Positions 25,826 to 34,186 of a DNA stretch of 64,000 nucleotides are shown one piece after another (position 1 is the stretch's first letter; every line of letters starts with the position of its first letter). This DNA is from Bradyrhizobium erythrophlei (lineage in GTDB: Bacteria; Pseudomonadota; Alphaproteobacteria; Rhizobiales; Xanthobacteraceae), in contig NZ_LT670817.1 of assembly GCF_900129425.1 (NCBI RefSeq), positions 1,364,001-1,428,000 on the forward strand. The letters are read 5' to 3'. The position numbers and the translations under genes are program-made. The notes under the pieces are model-generated. The model had not been told where the DNA came from and ran no database searches. It saw only the letters and a list, made by a program, of their open reading frames with translations.

Positions 25826-25938
25826 GGAGATCGCTGGCCGCGGTCTCCTCCAGTCAACCTGGCTTGGCCCGCCGTCATCGACAGCGCGGCTCCGAGCGTG
25901 ATCTCCGCGGCCGTGGAAATTTTGAAAAAGCTGGTCAT
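25810..25938 (-). CDS. possible very small protein overlapping the glycosyltransferase 3' end
   Basis: A 42-codon minus-strand frame: ATG 25938 with GAGGATC as ribosome-binding site, product MTSFFKISTAAEITLGAALS onward, ending SPQIQF. The first 25 residues look like a weakly amphipathic or hydrophobic segment. It overlaps the plus-strand gene by 16 bases and includes a 7-bp GAGGAGA/TCTCCTC hairpin near 25824-25850. No domain was recognised. It may be a real small membrane-associated peptide or chance. Confidence 0.25.
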   Translation of the reverse strand: MTSFFKISTAAEITLGAALSMTAGQARLTGGDRGQRSPQIQF

Positions 25939-26049
25939 GGTCTTGATCCTCGCTGTTACGCCTTTGGGGGCGTTGATGGGCAGAGGATAGGACGGGCCAG
26001 GGGGCTTGAATGTGAGTTAGGTCACGAAGGGATTACTTACCCCATCGGT

Positions 26050-26075
26050 GGAACTTGCTGAGGGCACCTGAAGTT
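26050..26075 (+). promoter_or_regulatory. candidate EcfG-like promoter
   Basis: GGAAC (26050-26054), 17-base spacer, AGTT (26072-26075), one mismatch to CGTT. It is 28 bases before the small Cys-rich secreted protein gene at 26104. Confidence 0.35.
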
Positions 26076-26103
26076 GGCGTTCGGTCAAAATGGGGGTTCG
26101 ACC

Positions 26104-26373
26104 ATGTTGATGCGTGTAATTGCAGCCCTGATGCTCGCTGGTAGCCTTTTAATCGTCAGCGCGGCCAACGCCGCGGATGGATGCGGTCGCGGTTGCCACG
26201 CAACCGTGTCCGGTGCCTGTGTCATCGATGGCTGGACGACTGGGGCGTTTCCCAACGAATGTCCGGTGGAGGAACGTTTATTCGACCTTGCCCGGCGATC
26301 ACGGCATCCGGTGGGGAGGCACCATCGGCGGGTTGCCAGCCGCGGGGAAAAAGCAGCTGCCCCGCCTGAGTGA
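26104..26373 (+). CDS. small secreted Cys-rich protein, probably frameshifted
   Basis: ATG 26104 gives 89 codons. Residues 1-24 are a signal peptide (LMLAGSLLIVSAANAAD). Then DGCGRGCHATVSGACVIDGW and NECPV resemble small exported rhizobial proteins of the GCG type, which go on with Pro/Cys/Gly-rich sequence. Here the frame turns into Arg-rich RRSRHPVGRHHRRV, unlike the family. The neighbouring frame continues with SGGGTFIRPCP and CQPRGKSSCPA, ending at 26369. A 1-base shift near 26262-26266 is therefore likely (a decayed gene or a sequence error). An EcfG-like promoter precedes it. Confidence 0.45.
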   Translation: MLMRVIAALMLAGSLLIVSAANAADGCGRGCHATVSGACVIDGWTTGAFPNECPVEERLFDLARRSRHPVGRHHRRVASRGEKAAAPPE

Positions 26374-26463
26374 CTCACGTCACAGTCCGCACCGGGGAAC
26401 CGGATCACATTGCTCCCATCAGATCGGCCAGGGGTCGGTGCAGGCCGGCCTTGCCGACATGAA

Positions 26464-26640
26464 ATCCGCCGGTCGAGGCGCCGAACACGCCTGTTGTCAC
26501 CACCGGCTCGGTCTCGGAAGTCGAGCTCGAGTTCTGGCGCTCGATCAAGGACTCCAACAAGCCGGAAGAAGATCGGCTCACGGCGGCGATCCGGTCGCAA
26601 AGCCGTCGCGGCAGCGCCGATGTGTGGACAATAAATCGGC
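26464..26640 (+). pseudogene. gene remnant with FWRSIKDS motif
   Basis: An open frame without a start (stop codon just upstream at about 26460) encodes PPVEAPNTPVVTTGSVSEVE then LEFWRSIKDSNKPEEDRLTA. The FW-x-S-I-K-D/N-S motif is the start of a repeat found in caspase-like and cyclase-associated exported proteins, where a YLxxYPxG segment normally follows. That segment is missing here. The fragment is embedded between two small genes and appears to be a decayed piece of a larger protein. Confidence 0.35.
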
Positions 26641-26685
26641 CAGATGCGAGCTTAAGAATGTCCCTCGCCAACAAAAACCAAAAAA

Positions 26686-27009
26686 GTGAAACTTCCGGCC
26701 TTGTTCTCATCACCAAAAAGACAAAGCGAATATCAGGGCTACCGCGGGACCCTGCCCGATCGTTCGGCATATCCGATGCCCATCCTGGTCGGCGCAGCCA
26801 TGATCGCGGGGGCTATTTTGTTGTCCACGCTGATCACGGCTGTCGGCACGAGGTTCGTGGGCATCGACAGTCCGACCGAGGAAAGCATGTGGCTGGTCGA
26901 TCGGCTCACCGGCAGCGTCTATAAATGCCAGGCAGCCGCGGAGCGCGGCAAAGCATCCTGCGAGGCTGAACTCGCGACCGGGAGTATCGGGGACCAGCAG
27001 AAGCACTGA
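26686..27009 (+). CDS. small membrane protein, unknown
   Basis: 107 codons from GTG 26686; ATG 26776 would give 77. There is a single hydrophobic segment ILVGAAMIAGAILLSTLITA (about residues 33-52), preceded by a basic cytosolic stretch. A C-terminal periplasmic tail has WLVDRLTGSVYKC, EAELATGSIGDQ and two Cys. The WxVDRLTGxVYKC pattern looks like a short tail motif recurring in rhizobial small membrane proteins. No clear ribosome-binding site is present. Function unknown. It precedes the YcaQ-like gene on the same strand. Confidence 0.5.
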   Translation: MKLPALFSSPKRQSEYQGYRGTLPDRSAYPMPILVGAAMIAGAILLSTLITAVGTRFVGIDSPTEESMWLVDRLTGSVYKCQAAAERGKASCEAELATGSIGDQQKH

Positions 27010-27198
27010 GCGGGACCCGGTCATGCTCCGATCGCGAGGTCGTGGGCGTTCCGGACTTCGGCTTTGAGCTTACTGGTCCACTCGCCTGTGGGGTTCAAGC
27101 CGAACGGAGAGGGCGAACGCCGCCGGATTTGCCAGGTGGCGCATTTTCCGAAATCTGTGGCGCGCGACATCGGCGAATCCCGCTACATTGCCGCCAGC

Positions 27199-28887
27199 AT
27201 GCCCCGCACCAATACACTCCATCCCCTGACGACATCCCAGGGCCGCCACATCTGGCTGCGCGCCCAGCGGCTCGACACTTCCGAACCGTTCGGTGAGGGA
27301 CCGCAGGCGACGGCTGCCGCGGTGGAGCATCTCGGCTATGTGCAGATCGACACCATCAACGTCATCGAGCGCTCACACCACCACATTCTCTGGACCCGGA
27401 TCCCGAACTACCGGCGCGCCGACCTGCGGCAGGCCCAGAGCGTCGACAAGAGCGTGTTCGAATACTGGACCCATGCCTTGTCCTATGTGCCGGTGAAGGA
27501 CCTGCGCTTCTTCATGCCCGCCATGAAACTCCACCGGCGCGAGGGGCACAAATGGCTCTCCTCGGTTACTCCAGTGGATTTACGCAAGGTCATGCGGCTG
27601 ATCCGGCGCGATGGCGCGCTGACCATCCGCGACATCGACGACGACGTGCTGGTCGACAAGCAGCATCTGTGGGCAAGCCGCAAGCCGTCGAAGCGGGCGC
27701 TGCAACTGGCGTTCTACCAGGGCCTGCTGACGATCTCCGAGCGCAACGGCATGCTCAAGACCTATGAGTTGATGGCCCGGCATTTCGGCTGGGACACGTC
27801 GCCCAATCAACCGCCCAAACCCGCCTCCGCGCGCGAGGTCAATTCCTATCTGCTCGACCGCGCCCTGCGCGCGCAGGGGCTCGTGAGTCTGGATTCGATC
27901 TGCCATCTCGCCGCGCCGAGCAAGGCGGCGATTCGGCGCCTGATCGAGCCCAGGGTGCGCGCCGGGGAACTGGTGCCGGTCGCGCTCGAAGGCGCGGGCA
28001 AGCAGGAGCATTGGGCGCGGCCGCAGACGATGGAGAGCGCCGGCGGCGCCGCTTCCGAACTGGTCCACATCCTCTCCCCGTTCGATCCCCTGATCATTCA
28101 ACGCAAGCGCACCCGTCTGTTCTTCGATTACGACCATCGCTTCGAGGCGTATGTCCCGAAGGAGAAGCGGGTGTTCGGCTATTTCGCGCTGCCGGTTCTG
28201 GCGGGAGAGGACATCGTCGCCGCGCTCGATCTCAAGACCGATCGCAAAAGCCGAAAATTGCTGCTGCAGAAATGGAGCTGGGTCGGGGTTGGTGCCCGGA
28301 GGGGCGCGCGCAAGGATTTAAAGCGCCGTATCGAGGAGGAGCTCCATCGGTTCGAGCGGTTTCAACTGGCGGGTGACGGGAACCAGCCGGCTTCGCCTCA
28401 GTTAGCCCGGGATAATCAATCCCTGGAGGGCGTCATGGACAACGACAAATCGATCCTGGAAAAGATAGCCGATACCGTGAAAGACATTGCGACGCTTGCG
28501 AGTGATGCTGCCAGCCATGCCCTGAAGGCCGAAGAGCCACCGCTGAAGGCTGGCGAGCAGCCGGCGGTGGCGTACATGCCGCTGGCTGGCGATGCTCTCG
28601 TTTCCGATCCCATGATGATGGTGCCGCCGATCGCGGTTGCTCCCGCTCCGAGACGGAAACGCGCGGTCCCAAAGCGAGCGGCGAAGAAGGCGAGCAAAAA
28701 GGCCGCAAAAAAGGTGGCCAAAAAATCTGCCAGCAAGGCAGCCAGGAAATCCGTGGCGAAGAAATCCGTGGCCAAGAAATCCGCCGCGAAGAAAACAAGG
28801 AAGGCCGCCAAAAAGAGCGCGAAAAAAGCCAGCAAGAAATCGGCGAAAAAGGTCGCGAAGAAAGCCCGCAGAGGAAAGCGCGGCTAA
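27199..28887 (+). CDS. YcaQ-type DNA glycosylase fused to histone H1-like Lys/Ala-rich tail
   Basis: 562 codons from ATG 27199. Residues 1-390 are a winged-helix protein of the YcaQ/AlkZ-like family (HTH_42), known for unhooking DNA interstrand crosslinks. The catalytic QxD motif is visible as YVQIDTINVIERSHHHILWT (Gln49, Asp51). LSPFDPLIIQRKRTRLFFDY and FGYFALPVLAGEDIVAALDL are conserved late blocks. The usual family length is about 400, but no stop intervenes. After a 22-residue linker, the frame runs into a 150-residue part with a Lys/Ala/Ser-rich tail resembling histone H1. A ribosome-binding site and ATG exist inside at 28435. It converges on a LysR gene with one base between the stops. 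Confidence 0.85.
   Translation: MPRTNTLHPLTTSQGRHIWLRAQRLDTSEPFGEGPQATAAAVEHLGYVQIDTINVIERSHHHILWTRIPNYRRADLRQAQSVDKSVFEYWTHALSYVPVKDLRFFMPAMKLHRREGHKWLSSVTPVDLRKVMRLIRRDGALTIRDIDDDVLVDKQHLWASRKPSKRALQLAFYQGLLTISERNGMLKTYELMARHFGWDTSPNQPPKPASAREVNSYLLDRALRAQGLVSLDSICHLAAPSKAAIRRLIEPRVRAGELVPVALEGAGKQEHWARPQTMESAGGAASELVHILSPFDPLIIQRKRTRLFFDYDHRFEAYVPKEKRVFGYFALPVLAGEDIVAALDLKTDRKSRKLLLQKWSWVGVGARRGARKDLKRRIEEELHRFERFQLAGDGNQPASPQLARDNQSLEGVMDNDKSILEKIADTVKDIATLASDAASHALKAEEPPLKAGEQPAVAYMPLAGDALVSDPMMMVPPIAVAPAPRRKRAVPKRAAKKASKKAAKKVAKKSASKAARKSVAKKSVAKKSAAKKTRKAAKKSAKKASKKSAKKVAKKARRGKRG
28435..28887 (+). CDS. histone H1-like Lys/Ala-rich protein, probable internal start
   Basis: In the same frame as the glycosylase, ATG 28435 is preceded by CTGGAGGG, a near-perfect ribosome-binding site. 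The 150-residue product starts MDNDKSILEKIADTVKDIAT (an amphipathic N-terminus) and has a Pro/Met-rich middle. From residue 73 it is almost only Lys, Ala, Ser and Arg in KKSAKK-type repeats, like bacterial H1 homologues (Hc1/AlgP type) that bind and compact DNA. It is likely to be made as a separate nucleoid protein, and also as the tail of the upstream enzyme unless the missing stop is a sequence error. Confidence 0.6.
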   Translation: MDNDKSILEKIADTVKDIATLASDAASHALKAEEPPLKAGEQPAVAYMPLAGDALVSDPMMMVPPIAVAPAPRRKRAVPKRAAKKASKKAAKKVAKKSASKAARKSVAKKSVAKKSAAKKTRKAAKKSAKKASKKSAKKVAKKARRGKRG

Positions 28888-28888
28888 T

Positions 28889-29797
28889 TCATCGCCCTTC
28901 GTTTTTCGATACCCGAAACTTCAGCTCCTCCACCTTCGACAACAGAAATTTCAGCAGCGGCGAGGTGTTGGCCTCGTTGTAGCCGAGCACGAGGTCGACC
29001 ATCGGCGGCGCGCCCTGGATCGGCCGGCTGACGATGGTTTTCGGCAGCAGGTTTTTCGCATAGAGCGGCATCAGGCAGATGCTGCCGGTGGAGGCCACCA
29101 GCGAAATCGCCATCGCGATATTTTCGGCCTGGTGATCGGGCTTCAGCGCAATACCGGTACGCTTGGCATATTCGCCAATGACGGCGTGCAGCGTGGGTGC
29201 CCGGATCGCTGACACGCCGATGAATGTTTCGCCGGCGATATCCTGCGGGCGGATCGAACTTCGCGCTGCCAGCGCGTGATCGCGCGGCATCACCACGATC
29301 AATGGATCCTTTCGCAACGGCTTGAATTTCAGGCCGGGCGCCTGCTTCTCCGGGCGCAAAAAAGCCAGATCGATCTTGCCGCGGATCAGACCCGCGGCGA
29401 GATCGGGCGAATCCTGGCTGTGGATGACGACTTCGGTCGCCGGTAGTTCAGCGTGCAACATTTCCATCACCGCCGGCAGCCAGTCCATCTCATAGCCGGT
29501 CAAAAAGCCGATCGCGAACGACGCTCTCGCCGGTTGCGATGCCCGCCGCGCCGCCTCGCCGGCGGCCTCGACCTGCAGCAGCGCCACCCGCGCGTGGTCG
29601 AGAAACACGCGCCCCGCTGCGGTCAGTTCGATGCCGCGGGGCCCGCGGATCAGGAGTTGAACGCCAAGCTCCCTTTCGAGGTCGTGAATCTGCCGGCTCA
29701 GCGAGGGCTGCGCGGTATGCAGCCGCTTCTGCGCCGCCACCGTCAGGCTGCCCTCTTCGGCCACGGCAACGAAGTAGCGCAGGTGTCGGAGCTCCAT
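28889..29797 (-). CDS. LysR-family transcriptional regulator
   Basis: A 302-residue regulator with the standard N-terminal winged HTH: MELRHLRYFVAVAEEGSLTV, then LHTAQPSLSRQIHDLERELG (recognition helix) and RGIELTAAGRVFLDHAR. The C-terminal 200 residues form the periplasmic-binding-protein-like effector domain (FAIGFLTGYEMDWLP, VIHSQDSPDLAAGL). It resembles the HcaR/BenM-like branch that senses aromatic or small organic effectors. It is divergent from the SDR-SDR-GST operon across 183 bases (29798-29980) and probably regulates it, as is usual for LysR genes. No T-N11-A site was assigned with confidence. Confidence 0.93.
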   Translation of the reverse strand: MELRHLRYFVAVAEEGSLTVAAQKRLHTAQPSLSRQIHDLERELGVQLLIRGPRGIELTAAGRVFLDHARVALLQVEAAGEAARRASQPARASFAIGFLTGYEMDWLPAVMEMLHAELPATEVVIHSQDSPDLAAGLIRGKIDLAFLRPEKQAPGLKFKPLRKDPLIVVMPRDHALAARSSIRPQDIAGETFIGVSAIRAPTLHAVIGEYAKRTGIALKPDHQAENIAMAISLVASTGSICLMPLYAKNLLPKTIVSRPIQGAPPMVDLVLGYNEANTSPLLKFLLSKVEELKFRVSKNEGR

Positions 29798-29980
29798 GGA
29801 TAGCTATCCCTCAAAAGTATGGCTTCGAGCTTACAAAGTCTTTCTCCGGCGCGCCAGTACGACCTACATCCTCAACAACGGCAGTCAATAGGTGTCAGCG
29901 AGAGCACATATCCGCTCAGAACTGAAGCTTCCGGAAAGGCCCAACAGGCATACCGGGCCGTCCTTTGAAGGAGTAATCAC

Positions 29981-30727
29981 ATGAGCAATCCCGTTGTCCT
30001 GATCACCGGCGCGCTGACCGGCATCGGTCGCGCTACCGCGCTCGCCTTCGCCAACGAAGGCGCCCGTGTCGTCGTCTCCGGCCGCCGCGATGACGCCGGC
30101 CAGGCGCTGGTCAGCGAACTTCGCGCCGCCGGCGCGGAAGCCGAATTCATTCGCGCCGACGTCCGCCGCGACAACGACGTACAGAACCTGGTCGACAAGA
30201 CCGTGGCCCGGTTCGGCCGCCTCGACGTCGCCGTCAACAATGCCGGCACCGAAGGCACGCCCGGCCCGGTCACCGAACAGACGGCGGAGAGTTACGCCGC
30301 CACCTTCGATACCAACGTGCTTGGCGTGCTCCTGAGCCTGAAGCATGAGCTGCGCGTGATGCAGGCGCAGGGCGCCGGCAGCATCGTCAACGTGTCCTCG
30401 ACGATGGGCCATCGCGGCGCACCCGGCGCCTCGCTCTATACCGCAAGCAAGCACGCGGTCGAGGGGCTGACCAAGTCGGCGGCCCTGGAAGCGGCTTCGT
30501 TCGGCGTCCGCGTCAACGCCGTCGCGCCGGGCCCGATCGACACCGCGATGCTCGATCGCTTCACCGGGAGTGCCGACCGCAAGGCCGGCCTCGTCGCCGG
30601 CGTGCCGCTGAAGCGTACGGGCCGGCCGGAAGAGATCGCCGATGCCATCCTGTTCCTGGCATCCGGCAGGGCCTCGTTCGTCACCGGCCAGATCGTCGAC
30701 GTCAATGGCGGCAAGACCGCTTCCTGA
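29981..30727 (+). CDS. SDR-family oxidoreductase (first of two)
   Basis: A 248-residue classical short-chain dehydrogenase. The cofactor motif is TGALTGIGRATA (TGxxxGxG), followed by VNNAGTEGT (NNAG), VNVSSTMGHRG (catalytic Ser) and YTASKHAVEGLTK (YxxxK). The C-terminus has VTGQIVDVNGGKTAS. ATG 29981 follows GAAGGAG. It reduces a carbonyl or oxidises an alcohol with NAD(P); the substrate is unknown. It is the first gene of an SDR-SDR-GST run divergent from LysR, probably a small detoxification or aromatic-metabolism unit. Confidence 0.92.
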   Translation: MSNPVVLITGALTGIGRATALAFANEGARVVVSGRRDDAGQALVSELRAAGAEAEFIRADVRRDNDVQNLVDKTVARFGRLDVAVNNAGTEGTPGPVTEQTAESYAATFDTNVLGVLLSLKHELRVMQAQGAGSIVNVSSTMGHRGAPGASLYTASKHAVEGLTKSAALEAASFGVRVNAVAPGPIDTAMLDRFTGSADRKAGLVAGVPLKRTGRPEEIADAILFLASGRASFVTGQIVDVNGGKTAS

Positions 30728-30792
30728 GACTTCTTCCCGAGGCGTCGAAAAGCGCTTCACCGAATTCCTCGCACCCAAACCGGACAATTGAC

Positions 30793-31539
30793 ATGACCGA
30801 CCTCACCAGCAGAACCGCACTCGTCACCGGCGCATCGCGCGGCATTGGCCGCGCCACCGCCCGCGCGCTCGCCGCCGCCGGCGCTCGCGTTATCGTCCAC
30901 TACGGCAACGCGGCCAGGGAGGCCGAATCGCTGGTTGCCGAAATCCGTGCCTCCGGCGGAAAGGCCGACGCCGTCGGCGCCGACCTCGGCGCGCCCGACG
31001 GCGCCCACAAGCTCGCGGTGCAAGTCCGCAAGATCGCCGGCGAACAGCTCGACATTCTCGTTGCCAATGCCGGCATCGCAACGGCCGCCAGTATCGAGGA
31101 CCAGACCGTCGAGGAATTTGATCGCATGTTCGCGGTCAACGTCCGCGCACCGTTCTTTCTGGTGCAGCAATTGTTGCCGCTGCTCGGCGAAGGTGCCAGC
31201 GTGGTGCTGCTGTCGTCGCTGGCGGCGCGCGCTTCCGTGAGTCTGTTGCCGGCCTATGCCGCGACCAAGGGCGCGATCGATACGCTGGTGAAACATTTCG
31301 CGGCGCTGCTGGGGCCACGCGGCATCCGCGTCAACGCGGTGGCGCCCGGCGTGATCGACACCGAGATGTCGAAGTTCGCAACGACCGACGAAGGCCGCCA
31401 GTTCACGCTTTCGATGCAGGCGCTGCAGCGCATCGGTCACGCCGACGATGTCGCCGACGTCGTCGCCTTCCTCGCCTCCGATGCCGCGCGCTGGGTGACC
31501 GGCGATACCGTTCAGGTCGGCGGCGGCTCGAAACTCTGA
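30793..31539 (+). CDS. SDR-family oxidoreductase (second of two)
   Basis: A 248-residue classical SDR, a paralogue of the preceding gene but clearly distinct in sequence. It has TGASRGIGRATARAL (cofactor site), VANAGIATA (the NNAG motif appears as ANAG), LLSSLAARAS (catalytic Ser) and YAATKGAIDTLVK (YxxxK). The end VTGDTVQVGGGSKL is typical. There is no strong ribosome-binding site. It follows after 65 bases and is followed by the GST gene after 17 bases, so it is probably in the same operon. Confidence 0.92.
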   Translation: MTDLTSRTALVTGASRGIGRATARALAAAGARVIVHYGNAAREAESLVAEIRASGGKADAVGADLGAPDGAHKLAVQVRKIAGEQLDILVANAGIATAASIEDQTVEEFDRMFAVNVRAPFFLVQQLLPLLGEGASVVLLSSLAARASVSLLPAYAATKGAIDTLVKHFAALLGPRGIRVNAVAPGVIDTEMSKFATTDEGRQFTLSMQALQRIGHADDVADVVAFLASDAARWVTGDTVQVGGGSKL

Positions 31540-31556
31540 TTTATCGGGAGGTTAAA

Positions 31557-32189
31557 ATGAAACTCTATCAATCGAACGCCTCGCCCAATTCCCGTCGGGT
31601 CAGGATCTTTTTAGCGGAGAAAAGCATTTCGATGCCGCTGGTGCCCGTCGATCTCGGCGCCAAAGAACAATTCTCCGACGCTTACGCGGCGATCAATCCG
31701 CGCCGCGTGGTTCCGACCTTGGTGCTCGACGACGGCACCGCGATCGGCGAAGTGCCGGCGATCCTGCGCTATCTCGAGGAAGTCCATCCCGAGCCGCGGC
31801 TGCTCGGCGTCACACCGAGGACCAAGGCGGAGGTCGCGATGTGGGAGCGGCGCGCCGAGATGGAAGGATTTGCATCCGCCATGGAGGCGGTGCGCAACGC
31901 CGTTCCCGGTCTCAGGAACCGGGCCATTGCCGGGCCGCATGATTACGAACAGATTCCGGCGCTGGTCGAGCGCAGCCGGCTGCGCGTGCGGAATTTCTAC
32001 GCTGACTTCGATGCCCGGCTCGGCGAGGTGCCCTTCGTGGCCGGCGACCAATTTTCGGTCGCCGACATTACCGCCATCGTCACCGTCGATTTTGCGACCA
32101 AAGCCGCCGGTCTGCCGATGCCGGAGCAGCATGTCGCTCTGAAGCGCTGGTACGATTCCGTCTCAACCCGTCCCAGCATGGCGGCGTAG
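31557..32189 (+). CDS. glutathione S-transferase family protein
   Basis: A 210-residue GST. The N-terminal thioredoxin-like domain begins MKLYQSNASPNSRRVRIFLA, with a Ser/Asn-rich active-site loop where catalytic Ser/Cys residues sit in bacterial GSTs. RRVVPTLVLDDG has the cis-Pro of the GSH site, followed by an all-helical C-terminal domain (FVAGDQFSVADITAIVTVDF, the capping-box block). ATG 31557 has GGGAGG upstream. It ends the SDR-SDR-GST operon, and its 3' end overlaps the convergent DUF2809 gene by 27 bases. Confidence 0.92.
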   Translation: MKLYQSNASPNSRRVRIFLAEKSISMPLVPVDLGAKEQFSDAYAAINPRRVVPTLVLDDGTAIGEVPAILRYLEEVHPEPRLLGVTPRTKAEVAMWERRAEMEGFASAMEAVRNAVPGLRNRAIAGPHDYEQIPALVERSRLRVRNFYADFDARLGEVPFVAGDQFSVADITAIVTVDFATKAAGLPMPEQHVALKRWYDSVSTRPSMAA

Positions 32190-32573
32190 CCGACCGAATC
32201 CCGACATCGCAAAGCGATCGAGCAGCGTTGCCAGGACGATTCCGACGGCGTAGGCGAGCATGTCCCACGGCGAGAAGATGCGGCCGAGCAGCAGCGCGCC
32301 CGCCAATGTCAGCCGGAAGGCGTCGAGCCAGGGAGTATGAATCAGCCGAAACAGTTCCACGCCAACAGCGATCGAGGCGGCAATCAGCGCGATACCCGGT
32401 CGTGACAGGCGTGAAGCCCTCATCGCGACAAGGAGGAAAACCATCATCGCCCACAGCACGGAGCCGCCATATTTCACGATCAGTGCCGGCAGCCCGAGAC
32501 CGAACCCAAATCTGCGCAATGCGAGGCCGGAAATTACAAGCGAAAGACAAAGACAGGCGCGGGTGATCAGCAT
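32163..32573 (-). CDS. DUF2809 family small membrane protein
   Basis: A 136-residue inner-membrane protein with about four hydrophobic segments (LVISGLALRRFGFGLGLPAL, VLWAMMVFLLVAM, GIALIAASIAVGVELF, WDMLAYAVGIVLATLLDRF). The pattern FGLGLPALIVKYGGSVLWA and the late GRIFSPWDMLAYAVG match DUF2809, a family of unknown function. It starts 7 bases inside the kinase gene end, so it is in one operon with the response regulator and kinase. Perhaps it is a membrane partner or output of that system. Its 3' end overlaps the GST gene tail to tail. Confidence 0.85.
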   Translation of the reverse strand: MLITRACLCLSLVISGLALRRFGFGLGLPALIVKYGGSVLWAMMVFLLVAMRASRLSRPGIALIAASIAVGVELFRLIHTPWLDAFRLTLAGALLLGRIFSPWDMLAYAVGIVLATLLDRFAMSGFGRLRRHAGTG

Positions 32574-34186
32574 CCCGCCGGCTCGTCGGCGACGGGGATC
32601 GTCAGTTCGAAGGCCGTGCCCTGGTCGGAATCGATGAGGCGGATCGCGCCACCATGGGCATCCAGCATGGCGCGAACGATCGCGAGCCCCATCCCGGTCC
32701 CGCCGCTGTCGCGGCGCGTCGTGAAGAAAGAGTCGAAGATCTGCGCCCGATTGTTGGACGAGACGCCTTCGCCGTTGTCGATGATGTTCACGCGAAGCAG
32801 ATTTCCCAGTCGCTTGGCGGATAGTTCAAGCGTCGAACTCTTGTGACGCATGGCGTTGTCGGCGAGATTGGAAAAGATGATGGCGGCATTTTCCTCAGAT
32901 ATGCGCATCGGCGTCTCGAGGTCGCCATTTGCCCGAATATCGAGCGAGGCGAAGGCCGAGCGCAGACCGGCAATCGTGCCGTTCAGGGTCGCGGCACCGA
33001 GCGCAACCGGATTTTCCGCGCGGGCGAGGTCGCGCAAGCGGCCGGAGATTTTTGCGAGCCGGTCGGCGTCCGCGACGATGTTGTCGAGGAACTTGCGCCT
33101 GTCCTCGTCGTCCATGACCGGCGCGTCGACATCGTCGCGCAGCAGTTCGGCGGCGCCCTGGATCGACGTCAGCGGCGATTTCAGCTCGTGCGAGACATGG
33201 GTGGCGAAGGTCGAGATGAAACTGGAGCGCGTGTTCAGCCGCCTCGCCATGTCGAGGAAGCTCTCTGACAGGCGGGCGAATTCACTGGTGCCGTGGCGCT
33301 TGAGTGGACGCAGGGCGTCGCGGTCACCCTTGCCGATCAGGTTGGTCCGCTCGATCAGTTCCCGCATCGGCTCGGTGATGGTGCGATGAAACAGGAACCC
33401 GATCAGCAGCGTTGGCACGATCATGGAAAGTATCGCGAGGACGACCTTTCCGCGCTGCTCGTACAGGTACTTGAAGACGTTGCTGGGCGTGCGGGAGGCA
33501 TAGATGACCCCCGCGACCTGGCCGCGCACGATCACGGGCATCGCCGTGAAGACGCGCACACCGGTTCCCCGGCTGGTGGAATAGAGCGGCGGCGCGTCAT
33601 GTTTGGAGACGCGTGCGCGCAGGGCGCCGCGGAAGTGTCCCTGCAGCGCCTCGGCGACTTCTTCGAGATGCGCCAGCGACAGCCCGACTTCCTCGCGGCC
33701 GGCGATGACGACGCCGTTCGGATCGAGCAGCCGAAACCCCGCCAGCGTCACGTTCTGGGTTGCGATCAGATCCGGCATCATGCGCGCGCCGAGTGCGGTG
33801 AAGGCCGGATCGGCCGGCGCCGACGGCGTCCGGGCTTCCGGCCGCGGCGGCAAAACGTCGTCGTTTTCAAGTTCCAGCCGCGGCCAGATCGGCTGGTACG
33901 GTTCGGCGGGAGATGTTTGAGCGACGGGCGGAATCCGGGTGCCGAGGGCGACGCCTTGCGGAACTCCGGTTTCGACTTCGCGGCGAAAGATCGCGCCGAG
34001 CGCGGCGCTCTGCGCGATCAGCTCGGCCTCGGTCTGCTGGATCAGCTGGGTCTGGTAGATCTTGAGAAAAAACAGGCTGAACAGCGGGATCGAAAGCACG
34101 CTGGTCAGAACGACAAAAACGATCAGGCTGAGGCTTGGCCGCCACTTCCGCCGTGGGCCGGGCGTCGCTCTGGGGACGTCGATCAA
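32567..34186 (-). CDS. sensor histidine kinase (CreC-like)
   Basis: A 539-residue membrane kinase. Residues 20-42 are the first membrane segment, residues 43-245 an extracytoplasmic sensor domain with a Pro-rich stretch (PPRPEARTPSAPADP), and 248-268 the second membrane segment. A HAMP segment follows, then the dimerisation domain with H-box THVSHELKSPL (His333). The ATPase has N-box SNLADNAMRH, G-boxes DNGEGV and GGTGMGLAIV, and F-box FFTTR. It should phosphorylate the adjacent response regulator, with which it overlaps by 4 bases. The CreC-like assignment rests on the sensor layout and RR similarity; the signal is unknown. Confidence 0.9.
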   Translation of the reverse strand: MIDVPRATPGPRRKWRPSLSLIVFVVLTSVLSIPLFSLFFLKIYQTQLIQQTEAELIAQSAALGAIFRREVETGVPQGVALGTRIPPVAQTSPAEPYQPIWPRLELENDDVLPPRPEARTPSAPADPAFTALGARMMPDLIATQNVTLAGFRLLDPNGVVIAGREEVGLSLAHLEEVAEALQGHFRGALRARVSKHDAPPLYSTSRGTGVRVFTAMPVIVRGQVAGVIYASRTPSNVFKYLYEQRGKVVLAILSMIVPTLLIGFLFHRTITEPMRELIERTNLIGKGDRDALRPLKRHGTSEFARLSESFLDMARRLNTRSSFISTFATHVSHELKSPLTSIQGAAELLRDDVDAPVMDDEDRRKFLDNIVADADRLAKISGRLRDLARAENPVALGAATLNGTIAGLRSAFASLDIRANGDLETPMRISEENAAIIFSNLADNAMRHKSSTLELSAKRLGNLLRVNIIDNGEGVSSNNRAQIFDSFFTTRRDSGGTGMGLAIVRAMLDAHGGAIRLIDSDQGTAFELTIPVADEPAGC

